Origin: an uncultured Eubacteriales bacterium
Lineage (GTDB): Bacteria > Bacillota > Clostridia > Oscillospirales > Oscillospiraceae
Length of the DNA: 22,279 bases
NCBI GenBank assembly: GCA_900546415.1
Contig: URCY01000029.1
Coordinates: forward strand, 1 to 22,279
Reading direction: 5' to 3'
The notes under the pieces were generated by a model. That model was given only the letters and a program-made list of their open reading frames with translations, made no database searches and was not told the origin of the DNA. Below are positions 6,364 to 12,864 of the stretch, piece after piece. The stretch's first letter is position 1, and each line of letters begins with the position of its first letter. Made by a program: the position numbers and the translations under genes.

Positions 6364-7062
6364 TTATAATTCGCGCAGTGCGTCGACCAGCGCGGTCTTC
6401 ACGTTGGTTTTCGCATCCTTGAGCTTGACGACGCGCGCCGGTGTCCCGGCGACCACGGCGTTCTCCGGCACGTCCTGCGTCACGACCGCCCCGGCCGCAA
6501 CGACCGCGCCGTTGCCGACATGGACGCCCTCGAGCACGACGGCGTTCGCGCCGACGACCACGTCGTCGCCGATCACGACCGGCTGCGCGCTGGGCGGCTC
6601 GATCACGCCCGCGAGCACGGCGCCCGCCGCAATATGGCAGCGCTTTCCGACGGTCGCGCGGCCGCCGAGCACGGCGCCCATGTCGATCATGCTGCCCTCG
6701 CCCACGACTGCGCCGATGTTCAGGATCGCGCCCATCATGACCACGGCGTTGTCGCCGACCGTCACGCCCTCGCGAAGGATCGCGCCCGGCTCGATGCGCG
6801 CGTGCAGCGTCTTGAGGTCAAGCATCGGCAGTGCGGAGTTGCGCGCCTCATTTTCGACATGCAGCGCGGCAATGCGCTCGCGGTTGGCCTCGAGCTGGGG
6901 ACGCAGGACCTCCCAGTCTCCGTAAAGGATATGCAGGCCGCTTCCGCCGCAGAAGTCCTCCACGCCGGAAAAGGTACACGGCGCCTTCACCGTCAGCGTC
7001 ACGCGCACCGGCGTTTTCTTCTCCGCCGTGCGGATCTTTTCAATTATTTCGTATGCGTCCAT
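6364..7062 (-). CDS. dapH: 2,3,4,5-tetrahydropyridine-2,6-dicarboxylate N-acetyltransferase DapH
   Basis: DapH acetylates tetrahydrodipicolinate in the acetylase branch of diaminopimelate/lysine synthesis, supplying the peptidoglycan cross-linking amino acid. The 232-residue protein has the DapH N-terminal domain (DAYEIIEKIRTAEKKTPVRVTL..., ~1-85). A left-handed beta-helix of hexapeptide repeats follows (~88-210: ARIEPGAILREGVTVGDNAVVMMGAILNIGAVVGEGSMIDM...). It carries the family-typical PPSAQPVVIGDDVVVGANAVVLEG block and ends with the acyltransferase tail VVAGTPARVVK. It starts six bases after the mgsA-like stop, with GAGGT overlapping that stop codon region, and is clearly in the minD operon. 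No other dap genes are in the window. Confidence 0.95.
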   Translation of the reverse strand: MDAYEIIEKIRTAEKKTPVRVTLTVKAPCTFSGVEDFCGGSGLHILYGDWEVLRPQLEANRERIAALHVENEARNSALPMLDLKTLHARIEPGAILREGVTVGDNAVVMMGAILNIGAVVGEGSMIDMGAVLGGRATVGKRCHIAAGAVLAGVIEPPSAQPVVIGDDVVVGANAVVLEGVHVGNGAVVAAGAVVTQDVPENAVVAGTPARVVKLKDAKTNVKTALVDALREL

Positions 7063-7067
7063 GGCAG

Positions 7068-7484
7068 TTACCTCACTGTGCGCTTGCGCTGGATCATCTC
7101 GCGCCAGTCCAGGTCGCCGCGCTGCAGGCCGAGGATGAGCATCTCGGCCGAGGCCAGATTGGTCGCAACGGGGACGTTATAGGTGTCGCAGAGGTGCAGC
7201 GTCTGCACGATCTGCTGATCCTCCCAAGGGTCGATGTTGTTCGGGTCGGCAAACATAATGACCATATCGATCTCATTATAGGCGATGCGGGCGTCGACCT
7301 GCTGGCGGCCGCCCTGATTGTGCGACAGGAACAGCGTGATGGGCAGACCCGTCGCCTCGGAGACCAGCCGGCCGGTCGTCGCGGTCGCCGAGAGGCTGTG
7401 CTTGGCAAGAATGCTCTTATAGGCCGTGCAGAACTGAACCATCAGCTCTTTTTTCTTGTCATGTGCCATCAAAGTTATATTCAT
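7068..7484 (-). CDS. Methylglyoxal synthase homologue lacking the catalytic aspartate
   Basis: The overall 138-residue sequence is MgsA-like: MAHDKKKELMVQF at the N-terminus (the H-D pair equivalent to E. coli H19-D20), ATATTGRLVSEATGL for the phosphate-binding loop, and VPVATNLASAEMLILGL near the end. MgsA converts dihydroxyacetone phosphate to methylglyoxal. However, the active-site block that normally reads SGPxGGDQQ is here SHNQGGRQQ, so the catalytic aspartate (E. coli D71) is arginine. The DPLxxxPHxPD block is DPNNIDPWED, so the H98 and D101 positions also differ. I checked the codons on the minus strand; there is no frameshift. It may be a non-catalytic or repurposed paralogue. It overlaps the minD control region (GAGGTGA overlapping the minD stop) and is followed by dapH after six bases. 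Confidence 0.85.
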   Translation of the reverse strand: MNITLMAHDKKKELMVQFCTAYKSILAKHSLSATATTGRLVSEATGLPITLFLSHNQGGRQQVDARIAYNEIDMVIMFADPNNIDPWEDQQIVQTLHLCDTYNVPVATNLASAEMLILGLQRGDLDWREMIQRKRTVR

Positions 7485-7494
7485 TCAGATCACC

Positions 7495-8226
7495 TCAAAA
7501 TTTCATCAGCGGTACGGTCACGCCGCGCAGGCGGCGCGCGATCCGCAGGCAGGCCTCCGCAGCGCCCTCCGTTGCCGCGAGCACCAGCGGGCAGCCGCGC
7601 GCGGCCGCAAGCATCACCATCGGATCCTCGGGGACAAGCCCCAGCAGCGGCAGACCGACGCTGTCCATCATGTCGTCGACGGTCAGCTCCATCTTGCGGA
7701 ACAGCTTCGGTGTGACGCGGTTGACGATCAGGGAGAGGTTTTCCTTCCCCGCGAGCGTGAGCTGATCGGCGGCCGCAGCCGCGTCGCGCATACTGGCGGG
7801 GTCGGGGGTGGAGACGACGAGGCAGCGGTCGGAAAAGGCCGTCGCGAGCTGAAAGCCCGTTCCCACGCCCGCCGGCGCGTCGATCAGGCAGAAGTCAAAG
7901 CGCTCGCGCGCCGTCTCGAGCAGCCTGCGGAACGCCTCGCGGTCAAGCCCCTCCTCGCGGAAGGGCGCGGTCAGCAGAAACAGATTGTCCAGCCGGGGAT
8001 GCGCCGTCGCATCCGTGAGTTCGTAAAGCCCGTTCATCACGTCCGTGAACGTGAGGATGGACTGCTCGCTCATGCCGAGCGCGATGTCAAGATTTCGCAG
8101 ACCGATGTCCGCGTCGATGCAGAGCACACGCTTGTCCTCTGCGGCCAGGCAGGATGCGATCCCCGCGCAGAGCGTCGTTTTTCCCGTTCCGCCCTTCCCG
8201 GAGACCACCGAAAGGATTTCGCCCAT
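7495..8226 (-). CDS. minD: MinD-like septum-site ATPase
   Basis: This ParA/MinD-family P-loop ATPase has 243 residues. It carries the deviant Walker A motif SGKGGTGKTT (residues 9-18, signature lysine K11), the switch region DADIGLRNLDIALG (~42-55), and Walker B in FDFCLIDAPAGVG. The DIGLRNLD signature separates MinD from ParA/Soj and NifH. The C-terminus (CLRIARRLRGVTVPLMKF) could be a short membrane-targeting helix but is not the classic one. MinD positions the division site with MinC; neither minC nor minE is in the window. I chose the ATG at 8226, six bases after GGAGGTG; the open frame extends to 8295. A good promoter lies at 8311-8339. Being followed by an mgsA homologue is a common Firmicutes arrangement. 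Confidence 0.9.
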   Translation of the reverse strand: MGEILSVVSGKGGTGKTTLCAGIASCLAAEDKRVLCIDADIGLRNLDIALGMSEQSILTFTDVMNGLYELTDATAHPRLDNLFLLTAPFREEGLDREAFRRLLETARERFDFCLIDAPAGVGTGFQLATAFSDRCLVVSTPDPASMRDAAAAADQLTLAGKENLSLIVNRVTPKLFRKMELTVDDMMDSVGLPLLGLVPEDPMVMLAAARGCPLVLAATEGAAEACLRIARRLRGVTVPLMKF

Positions 8227-8310
8227 GCAGGCACCTCCCAGATTCAAAGGAAGCGCTGAGCCGATCCGCAAAAAAACCGGTCCGGCGATTCCCATAAGTT
8301 ACACAATTTT

Positions 8311-8339
8311 ATTATAGCCGATTTCTTCGGTGATTTCAA
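8311..8339 (-). promoter_or_regulatory. Promoter of the minD-mgsA-dapH-uppP operon
   Basis: On the minus strand TTGAAA (8334-8339) and a perfect TATAAT (8311-8316) are 17 bases apart. Transcription would begin near 8304, giving a leader of ~78 bases before minD. Confidence 0.75.
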
Positions 8340-8434
8340 CCAGTTTTTCTTCTAATTTCCGCCGCTTCCTCGGAAAAGCGCTGAAAAATCCCGTTTGGCG
8401 CACTGCACGGCGGCTCGTCGGCGCAAAATTCCGC

Positions 8435-8463
8435 TTGCCATTTGCGCCGTCAGCCGATATAAT
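8435..8463 (+). promoter_or_regulatory. Promoter of mscL
   Basis: TTGCCA (8435-8440) and TATAAT (8458-8463) are 17 bases apart, ~35 bases before the mscL start codon. Confidence 0.75.
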
Positions 8464-8498
8464 AAAAACGAAAATCCTGACAGGAAGGAGGGAAACCT

Positions 8499-8954
8499 GT
8501 GGCAAAAAAGGAAAAGAAGGGCTTTTTTCAGGAATTCCGCGAATTCGCGATGCAGGGCAGCCTGTTCGACATGGCCATCGGCGTGATCGTCGGCGGCATT
8601 TTCAAGGATCTCGTGACCTCGTTCACGGATAAGATCCTGATGCCGATCCTGTCGATCTTCACCGGGAGCATCGATTTCTCCGCTTGGAGGATCGAGCTGC
8701 CCTCCCTGTTCGGCGAAAAGCTGGCTGAGGACGGAACGGTCGTGAAGAATTACCTCGCGTTCGGCGATTTTCTCTCGTCGGTCATCAGCTTTCTGATCTT
8801 GGCCTTTGTGATCTTCCTGATGGTCAAGGGCGTCAACCGCGTGCGCGAGCTGGGCAGGAAGCAGGAGGCCGAAAAGCCCGCCGAGCCGCCCAAGCCCTCG
8901 AACGAGGAAGTGCTCCTGACGGAGATCCGCGATCTGCTCAAGGAGAAGCAGTAA
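8499..8954 (+). CDS. mscL: Large-conductance mechanosensitive channel MscL
   Basis: MscL forms a homopentameric pore in the cytoplasmic membrane that opens on hypo-osmotic shock. The 151-residue protein has the amphipathic N-terminal helix FFQEFREFAMQG. TM1 is a glycine-rich pore helix, FDMAIGVIVGGIFKDLVTSFTDKILMPI (~24-51). A periplasmic loop (~52-82) and TM2 (FLSSVISFLILAFVIFLMVKGVNR, ~90-113) follow. The charged cytoplasmic tail ends in the usual EVLLTEIRDLLKEKQ helix. The start is GTG at 8499, with AGGAAGGAGG seven bases upstream. It is monocistronic, with its own promoter (8435-8463) and terminator (9001-9038). Confidence 0.96.
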   Translation: MAKKEKKGFFQEFREFAMQGSLFDMAIGVIVGGIFKDLVTSFTDKILMPILSIFTGSIDFSAWRIELPSLFGEKLAEDGTVVKNYLAFGDFLSSVISFLILAFVIFLMVKGVNRVRELGRKQEAEKPAEPPKPSNEEVLLTEIRDLLKEKQ

Positions 8955-9000
8955 CGCAGACGCCAAACGGCGCTGGCGCAAGCTCACAAACAGCTTACCC

Positions 9001-9038
9001 GCAAGGCTCGGCAGATTTTTGCCCGGCCTTGCTTTTTT
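9001..9038 (+). terminator. Terminator after mscL
   Basis: GCAAGGC (9001-9007) pairs with GCCTTGC (9026-9032), with further imperfect pairing inside, and is followed by TTTTTT. The 3' arm and U-tract also contain the -35 box of the next promoter. Confidence 0.75.
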
Positions 9039-9057
9039 GCGCGGAATTTGCTACAAT
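9029..9057 (+). promoter_or_regulatory. Promoter of the cobalamin-riboswitch operon
   Basis: TTGCTT (9029-9034) and TACAAT (9052-9057) are 17 bases apart. Transcription would begin near 9064, just before the riboswitch. Confidence 0.6.
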
Positions 9058-9063
9058 TGGCCT

Positions 9064-9300
9064 CGTCGGGTCGGGTTTGACACCGCACGAACCGTGCGGC
9101 ATTCGGAAACAGGTGCAAGGCCTGTGCGGGACCACCGCCGTAAACGGAACCGCCGCAGCAAGCCGCGAAGCGCGGTCTGCTGCCGCAAAGCAGCGCAGCA
9201 CGACGTCCGCCGCAGGACGCCGCAGCCATTGGGGCGCAAGCTCCGAGAAGGCGCCGCGCCGCCTCCGTGAGCCGGAAGACGGCCCACCGAGCGAAGCCGC
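9064..9300 (+). ncRNA. Cobalamin riboswitch
   Basis: The conserved elements of the adenosylcobalamin-type aptamer occur in order. First is GGAAACAGGTGCAAGGCCTG (9105-9124), matching GGAA-x-CGGTGxxAxxCCG. Then come ACCGCCGTAAACGG (9134-9147), GCCATTGGG with GAGAAGGCG (9224-9252), and the B12-box strand TGAGCCGGAAGACGGCC (9268-9284). Between them is a large GC-rich variable arm. Downstream, GAGCGAAGC (9289-9297) can pair with GCTTCGCTC (9326-9334). No U-tract follows, so control is more likely at translation initiation than by termination. The aptamer ends ~70 bases before the lipoprotein start. The outer boundaries are approximate. Confidence 0.88.
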
Positions 9301-9370
9301 CGTGTATCCGGCTGGCATTTTTGCCGCTTCGCTCCCCCGGCGAACAATCTATCATAAGGAGAAAGATACC

Positions 9371-9853
9371 ATGAAGCAACATTTTTCGCGTTCCCTGATC
9401 TGTCTCATCCTTGTGCTTCTGCTTGCGGCAGCAGGATTGCAGGGCTGTGCCCCCAAGACCCCGGAGACCACCGCTCCGGTGACCACCACCGCAGCGTCCG
9501 AGACCGCTACGGTCGCTTCCGAGTCCTCCTCTCTTGCAGAGGAAACGCCCACCGAGCTGGGCGAGGGCGCCAAGAGCTTCACTTTTGAAGTCACTGACGT
9601 TGACGGCTCGACGAAGTATTACACCGTGCACACCGATGCCGAGACGGTCGGCGAGGCGCTCGTCGCGCTCGGTCTGATCGCCGGTGAGGACTCCGAATAC
9701 GGTCTGTATGTCAAGACCGTCGACGGCGTCACGCTCGACTACGACACCGACGGCAAATACTGGGCGTTCTACGTCGACGGCGAATACGCCACGGCCGGCG
9801 TCGACAGCACCGCCGTCACCGACGGCGCGAGCTATGCCTTCCGCGCCGAATAA
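9371..9853 (+). CDS. Transcobalamin-like DUF4430 lipoprotein, probable corrinoid-binding protein
   Basis: This 160-residue secreted lipoprotein has a signal sequence (residues 1-25) ending in the lipobox LQGC (lipidated cysteine C26). A Thr/Ser/Glu-rich spacer follows (~27-70). The single DUF4430 domain (~75-160) is the fold shared with the C-terminal domain of intrinsic factor and transcobalamin. Typical features are ETVGEALVALGLIAGE, YGLYVKTVDGV, DTDGKYWAFYVDGEYA and the terminal TDGASYAFRAE. The cobalamin riboswitch directly upstream and the ECF S-component directly downstream both point to corrinoid capture at the cell surface. AAGGAG lies nine bases before the ATG. Binding of B12 itself is an inference; DUF4430 domains are not always shown to bind it. 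Confidence 0.85.
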   Translation: MKQHFSRSLICLILVLLLAAAGLQGCAPKTPETTAPVTTTAASETATVASESSSLAEETPTELGEGAKSFTFEVTDVDGSTKYYTVHTDAETVGEALVALGLIAGEDSEYGLYVKTVDGVTLDYDTDGKYWAFYVDGEYATAGVDSTAVTDGASYAFRAE

Positions 9854-10376
9854 AAGCCCCAAAGCCCGTCTTGACCTGCGCCACATGGCGATCTTCTCCA
9901 TGCTCGGCGCGGTCATGTTCGCCTCCAAGCTCCTGCTGGAGCTGCTGCCGAACATCCACCTGCTCGGGATGTTCACCATGGCCTACACCGTGGTCTACCG
10001 CAGGCGCGCGCTCATTCCGATCTATGTCTATGTTCTGCTCAACGGCATCTTCTGCGGCTTTGCCGCGTGGTGGCTGCCCTATCTCTATCTCTGGGCGATC
10101 CTCTGGGGCGTGACGATGCTGCTGCCGCGCGGCCTCAGGCCGAGGCTGGCCGTCCCGATGTATATGCTCGTCTGCGGTCTGCACGGGCTGCTGTTCGGCA
10201 CGCTCTATGCCCCGGCGCAGGCGCTGCTGTTCGGTCTGAGCTTTCGTCAGATGCTCGCATGGATCGTCGCAGGGCTGCCCTTCGACATCGTCCATGCCGT
10301 CGGCAATCTCGCCGCCGGGACGCTCGTCCTCCCGGTCGTGCGGATCCTGACCGTTTTGGAACGAAAAATCGCATAA
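9834..10376 (+). CDS. ECF transporter S component, putatively cobalamin-specific
   Basis: The 180-residue, very hydrophobic protein has about five or six membrane helices. It has the length, basic start and small-residue-rich first helix of ECF S-components: RHMAIFSMLGAVMFASKLLLELLPNIHLLGMF, then YVLLNGIFCGFAAWW, MYMLVCGLHGLLFGTLYAPAQALLFGL, and DIVHAVGNLAAGTLVLPVV. S-components bind the vitamin and work with the EcfT/EcfA/EcfA' energising module, which is not in this window. The best start is the ATG at 9834, overlapping the lipoprotein by 20 bases; the ATG at 9885 is the alternative. Co-transcription under a B12 riboswitch suggests cobalamin or a precursor as substrate. The ECF assignment is good; the substrate is inferred from context only. 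Confidence 0.8.
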   Translation: MPSAPNKSPKARLDLRHMAIFSMLGAVMFASKLLLELLPNIHLLGMFTMAYTVVYRRRALIPIYVYVLLNGIFCGFAAWWLPYLYLWAILWGVTMLLPRGLRPRLAVPMYMLVCGLHGLLFGTLYAPAQALLFGLSFRQMLAWIVAGLPFDIVHAVGNLAAGTLVLPVVRILTVLERKIA

Positions 10377-10433
10377 AACTTCATGCGTGAGCACCGCACC
10401 ACGAAAATGCGCAAATGCCGGTGCATGAAGTTT
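10376..10433 (+). terminator. Terminator after the ECF S-component gene
   Basis: AAACTTCAT (10376-10384) pairs with ATGAAGTTT (10425-10433), and GCACCG (10391-10396) pairs with CGGTGC (10419-10424) inside it. A run of T ends at 10435. It starts at the stop codon. Confidence 0.75.
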
Positions 10434-10441
10434 TTGTGCAT

Positions 10442-10514
10442 CATTTCCGGTTGCCCCGCAGGGGCGAGGAAATGGCACATTTCTTATTTTTGCTATGCTT
10501 TTGCATAGCAAAAA
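10442..10514. other. Two further stem-loops in the convergent intergenic region
   Basis: The first is CATTTCC...GGAAATG (10442-10448/10468-10474), enclosing GCCCC-GCA-GGGGC. The second is TTTTTGCTATGC-TTTT-GCATAGCAAAAA (10487-10514, 12-bp perfect stem). They lie between the plus-strand terminator at 10376-10433 and the minus-strand terminator at 10512-10545. They may be back-up terminators; no gene is present. Confidence 0.6.
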
Positions 10515-10545
10515 TCCCGTGTTTTCGGTTGAAAACACGGGATTT
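10512..10545 (-). terminator. Terminator after the GT-CsaB gene
   Basis: AAATCCCGTGTTTTC (10512-10526) and GAAAACACGGGATTT (10531-10545) form a perfect 15-bp stem with a 4-base loop. It lies three bases beyond the minus-strand stop and is followed on that strand by TTG and the next hairpin. Confidence 0.85.
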
Positions 10546-10548
10546 CGA

Positions 10549-12753
10549 TTATTTCAGCAGCCTTCTGGCCAGCGCCTCGTTCTCCCCGGCCAGCTCGCGC
10601 AGCTGCCGGATGCGCGCGGCGTACCTGCCGTTCTCCGCAAGCGCCTCGTCGATCATGCGGCGCAGCGCGCCCGCCTCCAGCTCCGAAAGCGAGACATAGC
10701 GCTCCTGCCCGAGGTAGTCCAGAAACCCGCTGACCTTCGGGTCATAGACGATGCCGATCATCGGCACGCCCTGTCCGGCTGCGAAGATCAGCGTGTGCAG
10801 CCGCATGGAGATGACGAGCGCCATGCGGCGGATGAGCGCCAGCACCTCTGCCCCGTCCGTCCCGGCGTTCAGGCACAGATGCGGCACGCTCAGGCGCTCG
10901 GCCACCTGCCGGCAGGCCGCCGCGTCCCGCTGCGGCTCCATCGCATAGAGCACGGGCGTCAGACCGTATTCCCGGGCGGCGTACTCGGCGGCGGCCGCAA
11001 AGACGTCCAGCTTCTCCTCAAAGTCCGGCCACGGCCGCACGGCCAAAAGCAGATAGCGTCCGTCGCGCGTCAGGCCGCAGTGGCGCAGGTAGTTGTTCAG
11101 CTCGTTCGAGCTGGGCGGGTCGATCAGAAGCGCCGGGTCGGCGTTCAGATGCGTCTCCGGCCCCGTCACGCCCAACGCCTTCAGCGTCTCGAGCGAGTAG
11201 CGGTCGCGCACGGAGATCACGTCGGCGCAGCGCTCAAGCGTCCGGGCGGTGCGTCTGCGGTTGCGCGGCCGGTCGATCGGACCGATGCCGCAGCCGTAGA
11301 GCATCACGCGGCACCCGGCGTGCTTGGCCTGCCGGATGCTGAAGAGGTAATACAGCAGCGAGCGCGTGCTCGTCGCGTCCTGCATCAGCGTGCCGCCGCC
11401 GCTCAGATAGAGCTTGCTGCGGCGCAGACGGCGCGCGATGCGCAGAATGTTGAAGGTATAAACCGCGTCGACCTTGGCGCACAGGCGCGTCTCGTCCGGC
11501 TTGCGGCTCAGGGCGCAGATCGGAAGATCGGGGTCGATGCGGTGCAGCTGCTCGACGATTGCGTTCAGAATGGCGTTGTCGCCGCTGTTGCCCTTGCCGT
11601 AAGCGCCGCAGACGACCACGCCGTCGCGCGCCCGCTTCGGCCGCGCCGCGCGGCGCAGGAGCGTTTCGTAAATGCTGCGCTGGTTGCGGAGCATGGCCTC
11701 CAGCGAGAAATCGCGCTTCGTTTTCTCATAGAGCGCGTCGCTCAGGCGGCGGCGCTTTCCGGCGTCCTGCGCAAGGTCGACCATGTGCGCGCTCAGCGCC
11801 TCGACGTCGCCGGGCGTGAAGAGCAGGCCGGTCACACCGTCCTCGATCAGGTCGGGCACGCCGCCGACCTCGCTGGCGATCGTCGCGCAGTGCATCCGCG
11901 CGCCCTCGGGCAGCGCATACGGGAAGCCCTCGGACACCGAGGTCAGCAGGTTGATGTCCAGCGCGTTATAAAAGCTGTCAATGTCCTTCTCCCAGCCGAG
12001 GAAGCGATAGCTGTCCCTGTCGCAAAGCTCCGCTGCCAGCGCGCGGATCTCGTCGGCCTGCTCGCCGTCGCCCGCGATCAGCAGCCGCATCTGCGGGCAC
12101 TGCGCGTGTGCCTTGGCAAAGGCGCGCACGAGCGTGGTCATGTCCTTGACGGGGTTGATGCGCGCGGCGATGCCGCAGATCAGGCAGTCCGGCTCGATGC
12201 CGAGCCGGGCAAGATACTCCTGCCGCGTCTGCCTCGGCTCTGCGCCGGGGAAGGCGACGCCGTTATAGAGCGTGAAGACCCGCTGCGGATCAAAGCCCCG
12301 CGCGATCAGGAGCTGCGTCATGTTGGCGGACACGCCGATCCACGCGTCGAAGCGCGGCAGCGCGCGGCGGTTGAGCGTGCCGTAGGTCAGGTTCGCCAGC
12401 GGCCGCCCCATATAATCGAGCTTATAGTCGCTGTGGACGGTGGAGATCATCGGAATATCCGTCTTTCCGCGCAGCAGCATCCCCATCAGATTGGCGCGTG
12501 AGCCGTGGCAGTGCAGCACCTCGCAGCCGTCGGCGCGGATCATCTCGAGGATGCTCCTGCGCACGCGCAGCAGGTTGTTATCCTGCAAAACGGTCGTGGG
12601 AATGCCCATTTTTCGCGCGTCGGCGGCGAATTCGCCCTCCGTGAAGCAGACGAGACGCACGGTGTCCGTGGCCATCAGGCCCTGCACCAGTGACAGGACA
12701 TGGGTCTTCGCGCCGCCGACGTCGCCGCCGGAGATCATGTGCATAATTTTCAT
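10549..12753 (-). CDS. Fusion of a GT4 glycosyltransferase and CsaB polysaccharide pyruvyl transferase
   Basis: The 734-residue protein has two enzymes. Residues 1-~375 are a GT-B-fold family 4 glycosyltransferase: MKIMHMISGGDVGGAKTHVLSL, the acceptor region STVHSDYKLDY, and the nucleotide-sugar EX7E motif in SEGFPYALPEGA followed by IASEVGGVPDLIEDGVTGLLF. Residues ~383-734 are a CsaB-type pyruvyl transferase: VVVCGAYGKGNSGDNAIL, LYLSGGGTLMQD, LYGCGIGPI, VISMRLHTLIFA. CsaB adds a pyruvyl ketal to the secondary cell-wall polymer recognised by SLH domains. The fusion suggests one polypeptide adds a sugar and pyruvylates it. It is cytoplasmic and monocistronic. The ATG at 12753 has AGGAG 11 bases upstream. 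Fusions of this kind are found in other Clostridia; sugar and acceptor are unknown. Confidence 0.92.
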   Translation of the reverse strand: MKIMHMISGGDVGGAKTHVLSLVQGLMATDTVRLVCFTEGEFAADARKMGIPTTVLQDNNLLRVRRSILEMIRADGCEVLHCHGSRANLMGMLLRGKTDIPMISTVHSDYKLDYMGRPLANLTYGTLNRRALPRFDAWIGVSANMTQLLIARGFDPQRVFTLYNGVAFPGAEPRQTRQEYLARLGIEPDCLICGIAARINPVKDMTTLVRAFAKAHAQCPQMRLLIAGDGEQADEIRALAAELCDRDSYRFLGWEKDIDSFYNALDINLLTSVSEGFPYALPEGARMHCATIASEVGGVPDLIEDGVTGLLFTPGDVEALSAHMVDLAQDAGKRRRLSDALYEKTKRDFSLEAMLRNQRSIYETLLRRAARPKRARDGVVVCGAYGKGNSGDNAILNAIVEQLHRIDPDLPICALSRKPDETRLCAKVDAVYTFNILRIARRLRRSKLYLSGGGTLMQDATSTRSLLYYLFSIRQAKHAGCRVMLYGCGIGPIDRPRNRRRTARTLERCADVISVRDRYSLETLKALGVTGPETHLNADPALLIDPPSSNELNNYLRHCGLTRDGRYLLLAVRPWPDFEEKLDVFAAAAEYAAREYGLTPVLYAMEPQRDAAACRQVAERLSVPHLCLNAGTDGAEVLALIRRMALVISMRLHTLIFAAGQGVPMIGIVYDPKVSGFLDYLGQERYVSLSELEAGALRRMIDEALAENGRYAARIRQLRELAGENEALARRLLK

Positions 12754-12789
12754 CGTTTCATCCGCTCCTTTTTACAAGCGCGCCAGCGC

Positions 12790-12818
12790 TTGACTTTTTT
12801 CGCGTTTTCATATATTAT
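12790..12818 (+). promoter_or_regulatory. Promoter of the DUF4330 / polymerase operon
   Basis: TTGACT (12790-12795) and TATTAT (12813-12818) are 17 bases apart; transcription would begin near 12825, ~40 bases before the ATG. The -10 region (TATATTATA) is symmetric and serves both strands. Confidence 0.7.
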
Positions 12819-12842
12819 AGTTGGAGTTTTCAGAAAAAGCAA
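12814..12842 (-). promoter_or_regulatory. Promoter of the GT-CsaB gene
   Basis: On the minus strand TTGCTT (12837-12842) and TATAAT (12814-12819) are 17 bases apart. The -10 box overlaps, on the opposite strand, that of the DUF4330 promoter. Confidence 0.65.
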
Positions 12843-12864
12843 TCACTACTTTTTGGAGGTAATC

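Noticed and set aside
10495..12501. 668-residue plus-strand ORF
   Set aside because: It is an antisense shadow of the GT-CsaB fusion: composition dominated by Arg, Ala, Val, Gln and His, no domain, no ribosome binding site.
12700..12864. Upstream extension of the DUF4330 frame to 12700
   Set aside because: It would overlap the divergent gene and both promoters. The ATG at 12865 has an ideal ribosome binding site and a typical membrane-anchor start.
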